This document shows, one piece after another, positions 17,001 through 25,095 of a stretch of 46,188 nt of DNA. Positions within the stretch are counted from its first letter, which is position 1. Each line of letters begins with the position of its first letter. Below the pieces are notes generated by a model that saw only the letters and a program-made list of their open reading frames with translations, did not search any database and was not told the origin of the DNA. The translations under genes were made by a program, and so were the position numbers. Origin of the DNA: Rhodobacter capsulatus (GTDB taxonomy: Bacteria; Pseudomonadota; Alphaproteobacteria; Rhodobacterales; Rhodobacteraceae). The stretch spans positions 1 through 46,188 of the forward strand of contig NZ_SWJZ01000100.1 in assembly GCF_005144475.1 (NCBI RefSeq), read 5' to 3'.

Positions 17001-17803
17001 CGCGTCAGAAGCCCGGCATCGACGACGAAGGAGCTGCCCGTGACATAACGGGCCTTGTCGGAGGCCAGAAACAGCACGGCATTGGCCACATCCTCGGCCT
17101 CGATCCACGGCACCGGCAGCAGGTTGCCCGCCGAGCGCTCGGCGATTTCGGTGGCCGTCGTGCCCTCAAGAAAGGCGAGGCCGTCGTTCATCGGCGAGTT
17201 CACCCCGGTCGGGTTGACGGTCAGCACGCGGATGCCATGCGGCGCCAGTTCGATCGCCTGCGAGCGCGCAAGCCCGATCAAGGCGTGTTTCGAGGCCGCG
17301 TAATGCGAGAGCCGGTTCATGCCGCGCAGCCCCGCGACCGAGGAATTGTAGACGATCACCCCGCCGCCGCGGGCGATCAGCTGCGGGATGACCTGCCTTG
17401 CCGTCAGCCAGGCGCCGGTCAGGTTGATGCCGATCATCGCGCCCCATTCCGCTTCGGTCAGCTCGTGCGAGAGGCCATAGGCGGCGATGCCCGCATTGAC
17501 GAAGAGAATGTCGATGCCGCCATGCGCGGCCACCGTCTCGGCCACGGCGCGCGACAGATCCTCGGCGCTGCGCACGTCGCCCGCATGGGTGCTGGCGCGG
17601 CCGCCAAGCGCCTCGATCTCGGATTTGAGGCTCGCAAGCGCCTCGGTGCTGGCGTCATTGTAGGCGGGATAGGCGATCGGTGCGGGCAGATCGAAGCCCG
17701 CCACGGCGGCGCCTGCACGGGCAAAGGCGAGCGCCGTGGCGCGGCCCTGTCCCTTGGCGGCGCCGGTGATGAAGACCACCTTGCCTTCGAACTCTTGGCT
17801 CAT
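16997..17803 (-). CDS. Short-chain dehydrogenase/reductase (SDR)
   Basis: A 268-residue classical SDR: nucleotide-binding TGAAKGQG (13-20), NAG (103-105), and the Ser-Tyr-Lys triad S154/S155, Y168, K172 (YAASK). The Asp at 38 after the second strand (AVAGFDLP) favours NAD+ over NADP+. The insertion after that strand resembles mycofactocin-type SDRs. The start at 17803 follows AAAGGA. It oxidises or reduces a carbonyl/hydroxyl; the substrate is unknown. It overlaps the DUF1847 gene and lies 22 bp after the HDAC-like gene. Confidence 0.88.
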   Translation of the reverse strand: MSQEFEGKVVFITGAAKGQGRATALAFARAGAAVAGFDLPAPIAYPAYNDASTEALASLKSEIEALGGRASTHAGDVRSAEDLSRAVAETVAAHGGIDILFVNAGIAAYGLSHELTEAEWGAMIGINLTGAWLTARQVIPQLIARGGGVIVYNSSVAGLRGMNRLSHYAASKHALIGLARSQAIELAPHGIRVLTVNPTGVNSPMNDGLAFLEGTTATEIAERSAGNLLPVPWIEAEDVANAVLFLASDKARYVTGSSFVVDAGLLTR

Positions 17804-17825
17804 TCGCTGTCCTTTCGGGTCTGCG

Positions 17826-18926
17826 TCATGCGAAAAACGGGGCTTCCAGAGCGCGGATGCGGTCCAGGACATGTGTCTGACCCTCCGGGCGCGGCTGGCG
17901 CGCGGCGACGATTTCCGCCATCGGATCGGGTGCTGTGCGGGGGCTGCCGGAAAGCGCCTCCAGCACCGCATGGCCGCAAAACGGCACATAGGCCTCGGAA
18001 TAGCCGCCCTCATGCGTCAGGATCAGCCGCCCGTCGCACAGCTCTTCGGCTGCGGATTTCAGCCGCGCCGTCATCTGACGAAATGTGTCGGCACTCGCCA
18101 GCATCCGCCCCAGCGGATCATAGGCCGAGGCGTCATAGCCACAGGCGACCACGATCGCCTCGGGCGCAAACCGGCGCAGCGCCGGGATCACCAGCCTTTC
18201 GATGGCGTCAAGGTAGCCCGCATGGCCGGTGCCAGCGGGCAGGGGGATATTCAGATTGAACCCCGTTCCCGGACCCTCGCCACGCGCCTCTGCTGCGCCG
18301 GTGTCATAGGGATAGTTGAATTCCTCGTGCAGCGAGATCGTCAGCACGTCGGGGTCGGTCCAGAACACCGCCTCGGTGCCGTTGCCGTGATGCACGTCCC
18401 AATCCACCACGGCGATGCGGCGGGCAAGGCCTGCCGCCTGCGCCGCACGGATCGCCACGGCGATGTTGTTCAGAAGGCAAAAGCCGTTCGGCCAGTCGGG
18501 CAGGCAGTGATGCCCCGGCGGGCGGGTCAGCGCATAGGCATTCGTCGCGCGCCCCTCGAGCACGGCGAACAGCGCCGCCTTGGCCAGACCCGCCGACAGC
18601 GCCGCAATCTCGTAGCCGCCGGGGCCGAAGGGGGTGCGCCGACCAAGCTCGCCCCCGCCCGCATCCGAGAGCGCCTTGAAGGCATCAAGATAAGCGGCAG
18701 GATGGACGCGCAAGAGATCCTCGCGCGTCGCTTCGGGGGCGGATTGCGCTGCCAGATCGTCGATCAGCCCGGTGACCCGCATCAGATTCACCAGCCGCCG
18801 CTTCGTTTCCGGGTTTTCGGGCAGGCCTGCGCCGGGCTGCACAAGACCGCCCACCGGCAGGGTGAAGGCGTAATTGCCCCCGCCATGCCAGAGGCTGCGT
18901 TCGTCATGGAAAAAGGCAGTGGTCAC
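17826..18926 (-). CDS. Histone-deacetylase-family amidohydrolase (class II HDAC / acetylpolyamine amidohydrolase-like)
   Basis: A 366-residue zinc amidohydrolase starting at GTG 18926 (VTTAFFHDE), preceded by GGAG; no ATG fits before the conserved N-terminus. The active-site His pair is in RPPGHHC (H139, H140). Zinc ligands are D177 and H179 (WDVHHGNG) and probably D265 (CGYDAS), with a catalytic-type Tyr in the EGGY segment. In bacteria such enzymes remove acetyl or other acyl groups from amines. Within an importer operon it probably deacylates an imported N-acyl compound rather than a histone. It is cytosolic, with no signal peptide. Confidence 0.88.
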   Translation of the reverse strand: MTTAFFHDERSLWHGGGNYAFTLPVGGLVQPGAGLPENPETKRRLVNLMRVTGLIDDLAAQSAPEATREDLLRVHPAAYLDAFKALSDAGGGELGRRTPFGPGGYEIAALSAGLAKAALFAVLEGRATNAYALTRPPGHHCLPDWPNGFCLLNNIAVAIRAAQAAGLARRIAVVDWDVHHGNGTEAVFWTDPDVLTISLHEEFNYPYDTGAAEARGEGPGTGFNLNIPLPAGTGHAGYLDAIERLVIPALRRFAPEAIVVACGYDASAYDPLGRMLASADTFRQMTARLKSAAEELCDGRLILTHEGGYSEAYVPFCGHAVLEALSGSPRTAPDPMAEIVAARQPRPEGQTHVLDRIRALEAPFFA

Positions 18927-18940
18927 AAGGGGCTCCAGGC

Positions 18941-19726
18941 TCAGGCGGGGCGACGCTCGCCCGCGCGGATGGCGAAGGGCAGGCGGTTTTCGGGCGGCGG
19001 CAGCGGGCAGGCGGCCAGATCGGTGAAGGCGCAGGGCGGGTTGAAGGCCTTGTTGAAATCCAGCACGACCCGGCCCTCGGGCCCGCCCTGTTCCAGCTCG
19101 CCGATCAGGAACCGCCCCGCCGCATAGGTTTCGCTGGCCGCGGTGGTATCGCGGATCACGAACATCGGCTTGCCCGCTTTCCAATGCGTCGGGATCAGCG
19201 TCACCTCGCGGCCGTCATGGGTAAAGCGCGCCCGATGGGTCAGCCGCACCTCGGTGGCGATGCCCACCACGGTGTCGATGGCCCGGGCTTCCGGCGTGTC
19301 GAGCACCTCCCATTGCGCCACGATCCGCCATGCCGGATCGACAGGAAAACGTTCGATCCCGGCAAACCGCGCCGGTTCGGGCGAGGCCAGATCGCGCACG
19401 CGCAGGGCGCGGCTTCCGGCAAGCTCGGTGATTTCCAGCAGCAGATCGCCCGTGCGCAGCCGGGGCGGCGCATCGGGCACCGGCACGAAGGGCCGCGGCC
19501 CCGCGCCGGTGTCAAGCGTCGCGCTGCCGTCTTCGGCCAGCTTCAGCACGCCAAGCCGTGCCGGGCCGACGGACAGCCGCAGATCGCAGTCTTTGGCTTG
19601 TCCGACGCGGTAAAAGCCGGGGGAAAGGTCGATCCGGTCAGTCAGGTTCAGCCAGCCATCGGCGGCTTGCAGCGCCACAAGCCGCGCGGCATGCCAGCGG
19701 GCGATGTCATCGGCGTGATCGGTCAT
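18941..19726 (-). CDS. DUF1684 family protein
   Basis: A 261-residue cytosolic protein recognised by its C-terminal signature FNKAFNPPCAFTD followed by CPLPPPENRLPF, characteristic of DUF1684. The N-terminal half is beta-rich and contains GDLLLEITELAG. Biochemical function is unknown. It overlaps the small membrane protein gene upstream by ATGA and ends 14 bp before the HDAC-like start, so it is firmly inside the metY operon. Confidence 0.85.
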   Translation of the reverse strand: MTDHADDIARWHAARLVALQAADGWLNLTDRIDLSPGFYRVGQAKDCDLRLSVGPARLGVLKLAEDGSATLDTGAGPRPFVPVPDAPPRLRTGDLLLEITELAGSRALRVRDLASPEPARFAGIERFPVDPAWRIVAQWEVLDTPEARAIDTVVGIATEVRLTHRARFTHDGREVTLIPTHWKAGKPMFVIRDTTAASETYAAGRFLIGELEQGGPEGRVVLDFNKAFNPPCAFTDLAACPLPPPENRLPFAIRAGERRPA

Positions 19727-20094
19727 GTCTTTTTCCTGTGTGGGGGCAGGCCCTCAAAAGCCCGCGACGGCGGCATCTGCCCACGAGAAACGGCCTGCGG
19801 TGCGAAAGCAAGCCGCAAGCCAGAGACGACGAGGCCAGCCGTGACGAGAGACACGGCGCCAAGAAAGAGCTTGGGCGTGTAGACCTGAATGCCGAACGGG
19901 TGCTCGGTGCCGCAGATCGACAGCGCGAATTGGCAGGCGTAGGAGGCGGCGGCAAGGCAACGGGTCGCTGCGGCCCCCGACATCAGTCCGGTTTCGATCA
20001 CCGGTCCATAGGCGAGACCCCACCAGAGGGCGGCGAGGCTGGCAAGGCCAAGGCCAAGCGCGGTCAGCCCGCGCGACAGGGCGACAAGGCTCAT
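19723..20094 (-). CDS. Small membrane protein, unknown function
   Basis: 123 residues with two clear hydrophobic helices (about 8-32 and 75-98) and a Cys-containing loop between them (TRCLAAASYACQFALSICGT). The positively charged tail suggests the C-terminus is cytoplasmic. ATGA overlaps on both sides (with the ATPase and DUF1684 genes) support that it is real and co-translated. I do not recognise the family. It could be an accessory subunit of the adjacent ABC importer or the partner of the DUF1684 protein. Confidence 0.75.
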   Translation of the reverse strand: MSLVALSRGLTALGLGLASLAALWWGLAYGPVIETGLMSGAAATRCLAAASYACQFALSICGTEHPFGIQVYTPKLFLGAVSLVTAGLVVSGLRLAFAPQAVSRGQMPPSRAFEGLPPHRKKT

Positions 20095-20882
20095 GCGATC
20101 ATCTCCGGGATGTCTGCGCCGAGCAGCGCCAGAACCTTTGCCCGCAGCGCCACCAGTTTCGGATCGTCGCGATGGCGCGGATGCGGCAGCGCGACCGGAA
20201 GTTCCGCCACAATCTGCGCCGGGCGGTCGGAGAGCACGATCACCCGATCCGACAGAAGCAGCGCCTCCTCGACGTCATGGGTGACGAGCACGGCGCTGAA
20301 GCCCACCTTGCGCCAGAGGTGCAGCAGTTCGCTCTGCATCGAGAGCCGGGTGAGCGCATCGAGCTTGCCCAAAGGTTCGTCGAGCAGCAAAAGCGGCGGA
20401 TGGTTGATCAGCGCGCGCGCCAAGGCCACCCGCTGCGCCATGCCGCCCGAAAGCTGATGCGGAAAGGCTTCGGCAAAGGCCTCAAGTTGCACGAGCCGCA
20501 GCGCCGCGTCGATCTCGTCGCCCCGCCGCGCCGCGCTGCCATCGGTTTCCAGCCCAAGCGCCACATTCCTCCGCACCGTGCGCCAGGGAAACAGCGTCGG
20601 ATCCTGAAACACCAGAATGCGCGACCGGTCGGGCGCGGTGACGTCGGTTTCGCCCGCAACAATCCGGCCCTCCAGTGGCGGTTCGAGCCCCGCGATCAGC
20701 CGCAGAAGCGTCGATTTTCCGCATCCCGAGGTGCCCAGAAGCGAGACGAATTCGCCCGGCTTCAGATCGAGCGAGATGTTTTCCAGCACCGGCAGGGCGC
20801 GTCCCTCGATCCGGTAGCTGTGCGAGAGGTTTTCGATGCGCAGCGCAATGCCATGCGGTTGAAACGTGCCTCCATCGGCCAT
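20091..20882 (-). CDS. ABC transporter ATPase, NitT/TauT type
   Basis: 263 residues. Walker A GTSGCGKS, Q-loop FQDPTLFPW, signature LSGGMAQR, Walker B LLLLDEPLGKLD, and H-loop LVTHDVEEAL, all typical of sulfonate/taurine/nitrate importers. The start at 20882 overlaps the permease stop (TGATG). It is the energising subunit for the permease and SBP encoded just upstream on the same strand. Confidence 0.92.
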   Translation of the reverse strand: MADGGTFQPHGIALRIENLSHSYRIEGRALPVLENISLDLKPGEFVSLLGTSGCGKSTLLRLIAGLEPPLEGRIVAGETDVTAPDRSRILVFQDPTLFPWRTVRRNVALGLETDGSAARRGDEIDAALRLVQLEAFAEAFPHQLSGGMAQRVALARALINHPPLLLLDEPLGKLDALTRLSMQSELLHLWRKVGFSAVLVTHDVEEALLLSDRVIVLSDRPAQIVAELPVALPHPRHRDDPKLVALRAKVLALLGADIPEMIA

Positions 20883-21877
20883 CAGAGGAATCCTTCCTGC
20901 CCGCGCAACAGGCGGTTTCGCGCGACGAAGAGCAGTTTGACCAGCCCCGCACAAAGCACCGCCATGATCAGCAACGTGGCGTAAACATTGGCATAAGCGG
21001 AATAGGCGGTCTGAAACTGGATATACCAGCCAAGCCCGTATTTCGCGCCGAGCATCTCGGCCACGACCATCACCGCGAAGGAATAGTAAAGCCCCATGAA
21101 GAGGCCGACGAAGACTTGGGGCAGGGCGGCAGGCACCGCGACGCGCGAGATCAGGAACAGCGTCGAGGCACCCAGATTGCGCGCGACGTCGAAATAGGCG
21201 CGGTTGACCGAGGCGACGCCCGCCGAGGTCAGGATCGCCACCGGAATGCCCGAGGCCAGCGCCACGATGAAGATCGAGGCGTCGAAGGTGCTGGGGAAGA
21301 AGTAGAAGGTGACGGGGATCCAGGCCGTGGCAGGCACCGGTCCGATCAGCTTCAGAAGCGGCATCCCCCAATAGGAAAAGCGCGGCGCCCAGCCAAGGCC
21401 GACCCCGGTCAGGAAGCCGACGATCACCCCGCTGAAATAGCCGAGCGCCCAAAGCCGCAACGTGTAAACGATGCACAGCCCAAGGCGCGCGCCATCCGAG
21501 ACATAGACCTGCAACAGCCCCTGCGGCGGCGAAAAGAAGGGTTTCGGCAGCCAGCCGGTTTTCGCGGTGCTCAGTTCCCAAAGCGCGAACCAGATCCCGA
21601 GCGCGATCAGCCACGGGCCAGCGGCTTTCACCGCCCGGCCAAACCGGCCAAAAATCTCGGCGGTGAAGGCGAGCGTGACAAGCGTCAGCGCCCCCGCCGC
21701 CATCAGCGCGGCGAAAAGATCGGTGCTGCCCCACGGAATGACATCGGGCAGGGCCAGCGTGATGCCCGCGGCAGCTGCCCAGACGAGGCTTGCCAGAAGT
21801 CCCGCGGGCCAGATCTTGGCCAGCCCTGCGGGAGCCTCCAGCCCGCGCCGGGCCGGAGAGGTGAGTGCATCTGTCAT
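20882..21877 (-). CDS. ABC transporter permease, NitT/TauT type, with extra N-terminal helices
   Basis: 331 residues, longer than the ~250 usual for this family. The extra ~80 N-terminal residues contain two to three hydrophobic segments (LLASLVWAAAAGITLALP, LMAAGALTLVTLAF) before the canonical six-helix core. The EAA-like loop is around VARNLGASTLFLISRVAVPAA. It has one permease gene, so the channel is probably a homodimer. It begins 7 bp after the SBP stop. Confidence 0.88.
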   Translation of the reverse strand: MTDALTSPARRGLEAPAGLAKIWPAGLLASLVWAAAAGITLALPDVIPWGSTDLFAALMAAGALTLVTLAFTAEIFGRFGRAVKAAGPWLIALGIWFALWELSTAKTGWLPKPFFSPPQGLLQVYVSDGARLGLCIVYTLRLWALGYFSGVIVGFLTGVGLGWAPRFSYWGMPLLKLIGPVPATAWIPVTFYFFPSTFDASIFIVALASGIPVAILTSAGVASVNRAYFDVARNLGASTLFLISRVAVPAALPQVFVGLFMGLYYSFAVMVVAEMLGAKYGLGWYIQFQTAYSAYANVYATLLIMAVLCAGLVKLLFVARNRLLRGQEGFL

Positions 21878-21884
21878 CGGTCCG

Positions 21885-22916
21885 TCACCCCAGCAGGTTC
21901 ACGGTGATGCGGCGGGCGAAGTCCTCCGGGTCGGTGCCTTCGTCGATCACCTTGATCAGCTTGAGATCCGAGGAGGCGCGGGCGATCTCGCGCACGAGCG
22001 GCGCGCCGACGGGGTGGTTGTGCAAAACGAAGCCCGCCAGAATTTCGGCCAGATCCTCGGTCGAGAGCCCGGCGGGGTTGAGCGCCTGCTTGTACCAGGC
22101 GGCGACCTCTTCGGGGTGGGCGGCGGCATATTCGTGGATCTCGATATTGGCCGCGGCCACCCGTTGCAGGGCATCGCGGTTTTGCTCGAGGAACGGGCCG
22201 TTTGCGCCCAGCACGCAGCAGACCGCATCTTGGAACACCCCGGTCTGGGTGTCGGCGATCAGCTTGAACTTGTGCTGTTTCTGGAGGCTCCAGGCCCAGG
22301 GGTCGAGCTGCGCCACCGCATCGGCGCCGCCGCGCGCCGCCACCTCGCCCAGAAGGTCGAAAGGCGCCACGGTCCAATTCACATCGCGTTCGGGGTCCAG
22401 CCCGGCCTTGGCCAGCGCCACCTGGAACGATTGCTTGGGCGGCGAGGCGACATCATAGCTGACGATGGTCTTGCCGCGCAGGCTTTGCAGATCGCTCACG
22501 CCCGAGGCTTCGGTGGCCAGAAGCCGGGTGCAACCGCCATGCGTGCCCGCGAACAGCTTGACGTCAAAGCCCTGTTCGAGCGGCTTGAGCCATTCGAAGG
22601 TCAGCCCCGAGCCGATATCGGCCTTGCCGGTGGCCAGCGCCTGAATGAGCGTCTGGCCCGAGGCGCCCTGATTGAACAGCTCGACATCGACGCCCTGCTT
22701 GGCAAAGAGGCCCTTCGCCACGCCAAAGCCGAGCGGCGAATGGCAGGCCGCGACCTCGGTCCAGGCCAGGCGCACCTTCGGCGCGGGACCGGCGATGGCC
22801 GGGGTGAAAAGCCGTGCGCCGCCAGCGGCAAGCGCGCCGGTGGTAACGACAGCGGCGGCTGCGCCCTTGATCAGGCTGCGACGGCTGAGGCGGGAAGGGG
22901 AAGGCGTCTGGGGCAT
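21885..22916 (-). CDS. ABC transporter substrate-binding protein, NitT/TauT type, Tat-exported
   Basis: 343 residues from the ATG at 22916, preceded by AAGGA. The N-terminus has a twin-arginine signal (LSRRSLIKG followed by an Ala-rich hydrophobic stretch), so it is probably exported folded to the periplasm. The mature part is an SsuA/TauA-like binding protein (FGVAKGLFAKQGVDVELF, GKADIGSGL). It is the second gene of the metY operon, separated from metY by a strong hairpin. Aliphatic sulfonates or a related organosulfur anion are plausible ligands, judged from metY and the lyase at the operon ends. Confidence 0.87.
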   Translation of the reverse strand: MPQTPSPSRLSRRSLIKGAAAAVVTTGALAAGGARLFTPAIAGPAPKVRLAWTEVAACHSPLGFGVAKGLFAKQGVDVELFNQGASGQTLIQALATGKADIGSGLTFEWLKPLEQGFDVKLFAGTHGGCTRLLATEASGVSDLQSLRGKTIVSYDVASPPKQSFQVALAKAGLDPERDVNWTVAPFDLLGEVAARGGADAVAQLDPWAWSLQKQHKFKLIADTQTGVFQDAVCCVLGANGPFLEQNRDALQRVAAANIEIHEYAAAHPEEVAAWYKQALNPAGLSTEDLAEILAGFVLHNHPVGAPLVREIARASSDLKLIKVIDEGTDPEDFARRITVNLLG

Positions 22917-22944
22917 CGGAAGTCCTTGCAGCACCATGGGGAGG

Positions 22945-22966
22945 CGGGCCGGGGTGTCCCGGCCCG
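22945..22966 (-). promoter_or_regulatory. Intra-operon hairpin between metY and the SBP gene
   Basis: A perfect 9-bp inverted repeat, CGGGCCGGG / CCCGGCCCG, with a 4-nt loop lies in the 72-bp gap. There is no T-run on the transcribed strand, so RNA processing or stability control is more likely than full termination. Confidence 0.55.
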
Positions 22967-22988
22967 TCGAGGCTCAGGCCGAGAAGGT

Positions 22989-24311
22989 TCAGGCGGAGCG
23001 GGCCAGCGGCAGCCTTGCGACGTGCGACAGCGCCTGATCGAGATCGGCGAGGATGTCCTCGGGATGCTCAAGCCCGATCGAGAGCCGCACATAGCCCGGT
23101 GTGACGCCTGCCGCGCGTTGCTCGGCCTCCGAAAGTTGCTGATGCGTCGTCGAGGCCGGGTGGATGGCCAGACTGCGCGCATCGCCGATATTGGCGACGT
23201 GGTGGAACAGCTTCAGCGCATCGATGAAATCGCGCCCCGCGCCCAGACCGCCCTTGAGCTCAAACCCCACAAGCGCGCCATAGCCGCCCGTCAGATAGGC
23301 CTCGGCGCGGCGGCGATGTTCGCCGGTTTGCAGGCCGGGAAAGATCACCCGCGCAACCTCGGGGCGGGTTTGCAACCACTCGGCCACCCGGATGGCATTC
23401 GCATTGTGCTGGCGGATCCGCAGCGGCAGGGTCTCAAGCCCCTGAATGAACAGGAACACGTTTTGCGGTGCCGCCGCCGCGCCGATGTCGCGCAGAAGCT
23501 TGACCCGGGCGCGCAGGATATAGGCGATCGGGCCCAGGGGCTTGGCCGCCTCGGTCCAGATCGCGCCGTGATAGGCCGGGTCGGGCTGGGTGAGCAGCGG
23601 GAAGCGCTCGGCATGGGCTTCCCAGTCGAAATTGCCGCCGTCAACAATGGCGCCGCCGATCGCCGTACCATGCCCGCCGATGTATTTCGTCGTCGAATAG
23701 ACCACCACCGCCGCGCCATGCGCCAAGGGCCGCGCCGTCAGCGGCGCCGCGGTGTTGTCAAGGATCAGCGGAATGCCAAGCTTGCGGCCCCGCTCGGCCA
23801 CTTCGGCGATCGGGAACACCTCCAGCTTCGGATTGGGCAGCGTTTCGCCGAACCAGGCCCGGGTGCGGGCGTCGCTGGCGCGGACGAAGTTTTCCGGGTC
23901 GTCATGGCTGACGAAGCGCACCTCGATGCCGAACTGCGCCAGCGTCTGCGACAGAAGCGTGACGGTGCCGCCGTAAAGATCGGTCGAGGCGACGATATTG
24001 TCGCCCGCCTGCGCGATGTTGGTCAGCGCAAAGAACGTGGCCGTCTGACCCGAGGCCAGCGCCAGCGCCGCCACCCCGCCTTCAAGCGCCGCGAGCCGTT
24101 CCTCGAAGGCGTCCTGCGTCGGGTTCTTCATCCGGGTGTAGACTTGCCCCACCTCTTCGAGCGCAAAGAGCCGCGCGGCATGGGCGGTGTCCTGAAACTG
24201 GAACGAGGTGTTTTGGTAGATCGGCACCGCGACCGCGCCGGTGGCCGGATCGGCACGCCAGCTGCCGCCATGGAGCGCCAGAGTTTCGGGGTGAAGGCTG
24301 TCGGTGGTCAT
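22989..24311 (-). CDS. metY: O-acetylhomoserine sulfhydrylase (aminocarboxypropyltransferase)
   Basis: A 440-residue PLP enzyme that joins O-acetylhomoserine to sulfide (giving homocysteine) or methanethiol (giving methionine). YTRMKNPT (58-65), ASGQTATFFA (87-96) and the Schiff-base K209 in YSTTKYIGGHG identify it. The length (~430-440) and the INSERT-like GGNFDWEAH region separate MetY from the shorter gamma-lyases such as the enzyme at 15050. It is the first gene of the ten-gene leftward operon; the last gene could release methanethiol that MetY reuses (inference). A weakly conserved copy of the shared motif lies about 180 bp upstream. Confidence 0.92.
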   Translation of the reverse strand: MTTDSLHPETLALHGGSWRADPATGAVAVPIYQNTSFQFQDTAHAARLFALEEVGQVYTRMKNPTQDAFEERLAALEGGVAALALASGQTATFFALTNIAQAGDNIVASTDLYGGTVTLLSQTLAQFGIEVRFVSHDDPENFVRASDARTRAWFGETLPNPKLEVFPIAEVAERGRKLGIPLILDNTAAPLTARPLAHGAAVVVYSTTKYIGGHGTAIGGAIVDGGNFDWEAHAERFPLLTQPDPAYHGAIWTEAAKPLGPIAYILRARVKLLRDIGAAAAPQNVFLFIQGLETLPLRIRQHNANAIRVAEWLQTRPEVARVIFPGLQTGEHRRRAEAYLTGGYGALVGFELKGGLGAGRDFIDALKLFHHVANIGDARSLAIHPASTTHQQLSEAEQRAAGVTPGYVRLSIGLEHPEDILADLDQALSHVARLPLARSA

Positions 24312-24491
24312 GTCGGTATGGTCCTGTTCTTAAGCCCTGTTCGGGCGGTTCTTGGGGGGCGCCGTTCGAGGCGTGCCGCGTAAGGGGGGATGACGGGGAG
24401 GGGGATGGTGCACTTTCGGGCGTGCAAGGCTTTGGCAGGAAGTCGTTTTTTGCTTCTCTTGGGGCGCGGACCTTTGGCTTGGAATCCTTTA

Positions 24492-24510
24492 AAATCTCGA
24501 TGGACTTGAT
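24492..24510 (-). promoter_or_regulatory. Degenerate copy of the shared motif upstream of metY
   Basis: On the minus strand it reads ATCAAG-TCCAT-CGAGATTT: 7 of 8 octamer positions and 3 of 6 hexamer positions match the exact copies. It lies in an AT-rich patch facing metY. Confidence 0.35.
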
Positions 24511-24816
24511 TGATTATTAATAGCCGAGATCGCGAAGCGCGTTGTTTCAAACTTGCGCCGCATGGCGCCGGATTTGTTTTCTCGCCGGGCGCGCAAAGGG
24601 AAGGAATGTTCCGCGCGTTGCCCATGGCCGGCGTCTCATTCAGACAGGGTGCGCCCAAGGGAATCGTCCCGCGCCGCACCCGCGACACCGCTTGCCCGAG
24701 ATGCTTGCGGGCGCCCGGCTCGACCCGCTCGGCCGTCCGCAAGGCCGCGAGAGAAGGAAACTCTTCCCGCGGCTTGTGCCGTGGAAGGTTCGCTCTGTTG
24801 CCTTCCATAAAAGACG

Positions 24817-24835
24817 ATTGAACTTGACGTGATTT
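24817..24835 (+). promoter_or_regulatory. Shared 19-bp motif upstream of the first peptide-type importer
   Basis: ATTGAA-CTTGA-CGTGATTT, followed by gTCCCG. Its hexamer, spacing and octamer are identical to the copies at 7612-7630 (minus) and 31261-31279. It lies about 260 bp before the SBP start. Confidence 0.6.
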
Positions 24836-25095
24836 GTCCCGAACCTGATCTGGCGCAATCGGCAGACCTGACACCTCAAGATTGCGCGCCTGGCGGCCGG
24901 GCCTCGGCCGTCGGATCAGGAAGGCCAGAACATGCCAAAATCCGATTTCATGCACGCGGTCGCTCTCGCTGTTTGCCGCAAACCCGCCTTGGCGGAAATT
25001 TCCCGTGGCATCGTTCTGGCCCTTCCCTCCTGCGAAATCCTTGCGGTCGGCCCGCGCGCCTGACCCGCCCCATTCCCCAACGATCAGGTTCCGAC

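Larger units (their letters stand above)
24312..25095. other. Divergent intergenic region between metY operon and peptide-type importer
   Basis: A 784-bp region with no convincing gene; frames across it are Arg/Pro-rich and lack family features. It holds an AT-rich island (about 24488-24525), a degenerate motif copy on the minus strand (24492-24510) and an exact copy on the plus strand (24817-24835), so both divergent operons could share one regulator. Confidence 0.65.

Noticed and set aside
21567-24383. 938-codon plus-strand open frame opposite metY, SBP and permease
   Set aside because: High-GC antisense frame; the minus-strand genes have clear catalytic motifs and ribosome sites.
24312-24560. 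SAM-II-type riboswitch upstream of metY
   Set aside because: metY is a known target of SAM-II, but I could not find the conserved pseudoknot segments (GCUUGCAG...ACGUUAAA...GCUAAA).
24817-24835. The shared motif as a plain sigma70 promoter with TTGAA as -35
   Set aside because: At 16-18 bp spacing only the 36330 copy has a TATTCT-like -10; the conserved CGTGATTT lies inside the would-be spacer, which fits an operator better.
24308-24955. Possible 215-residue minus-strand protein upstream of metY
   Set aside because: Composition is Arg/Pro/Lys-rich without domains, and it overlaps the metY start; treated as non-coding leader/promoter DNA.
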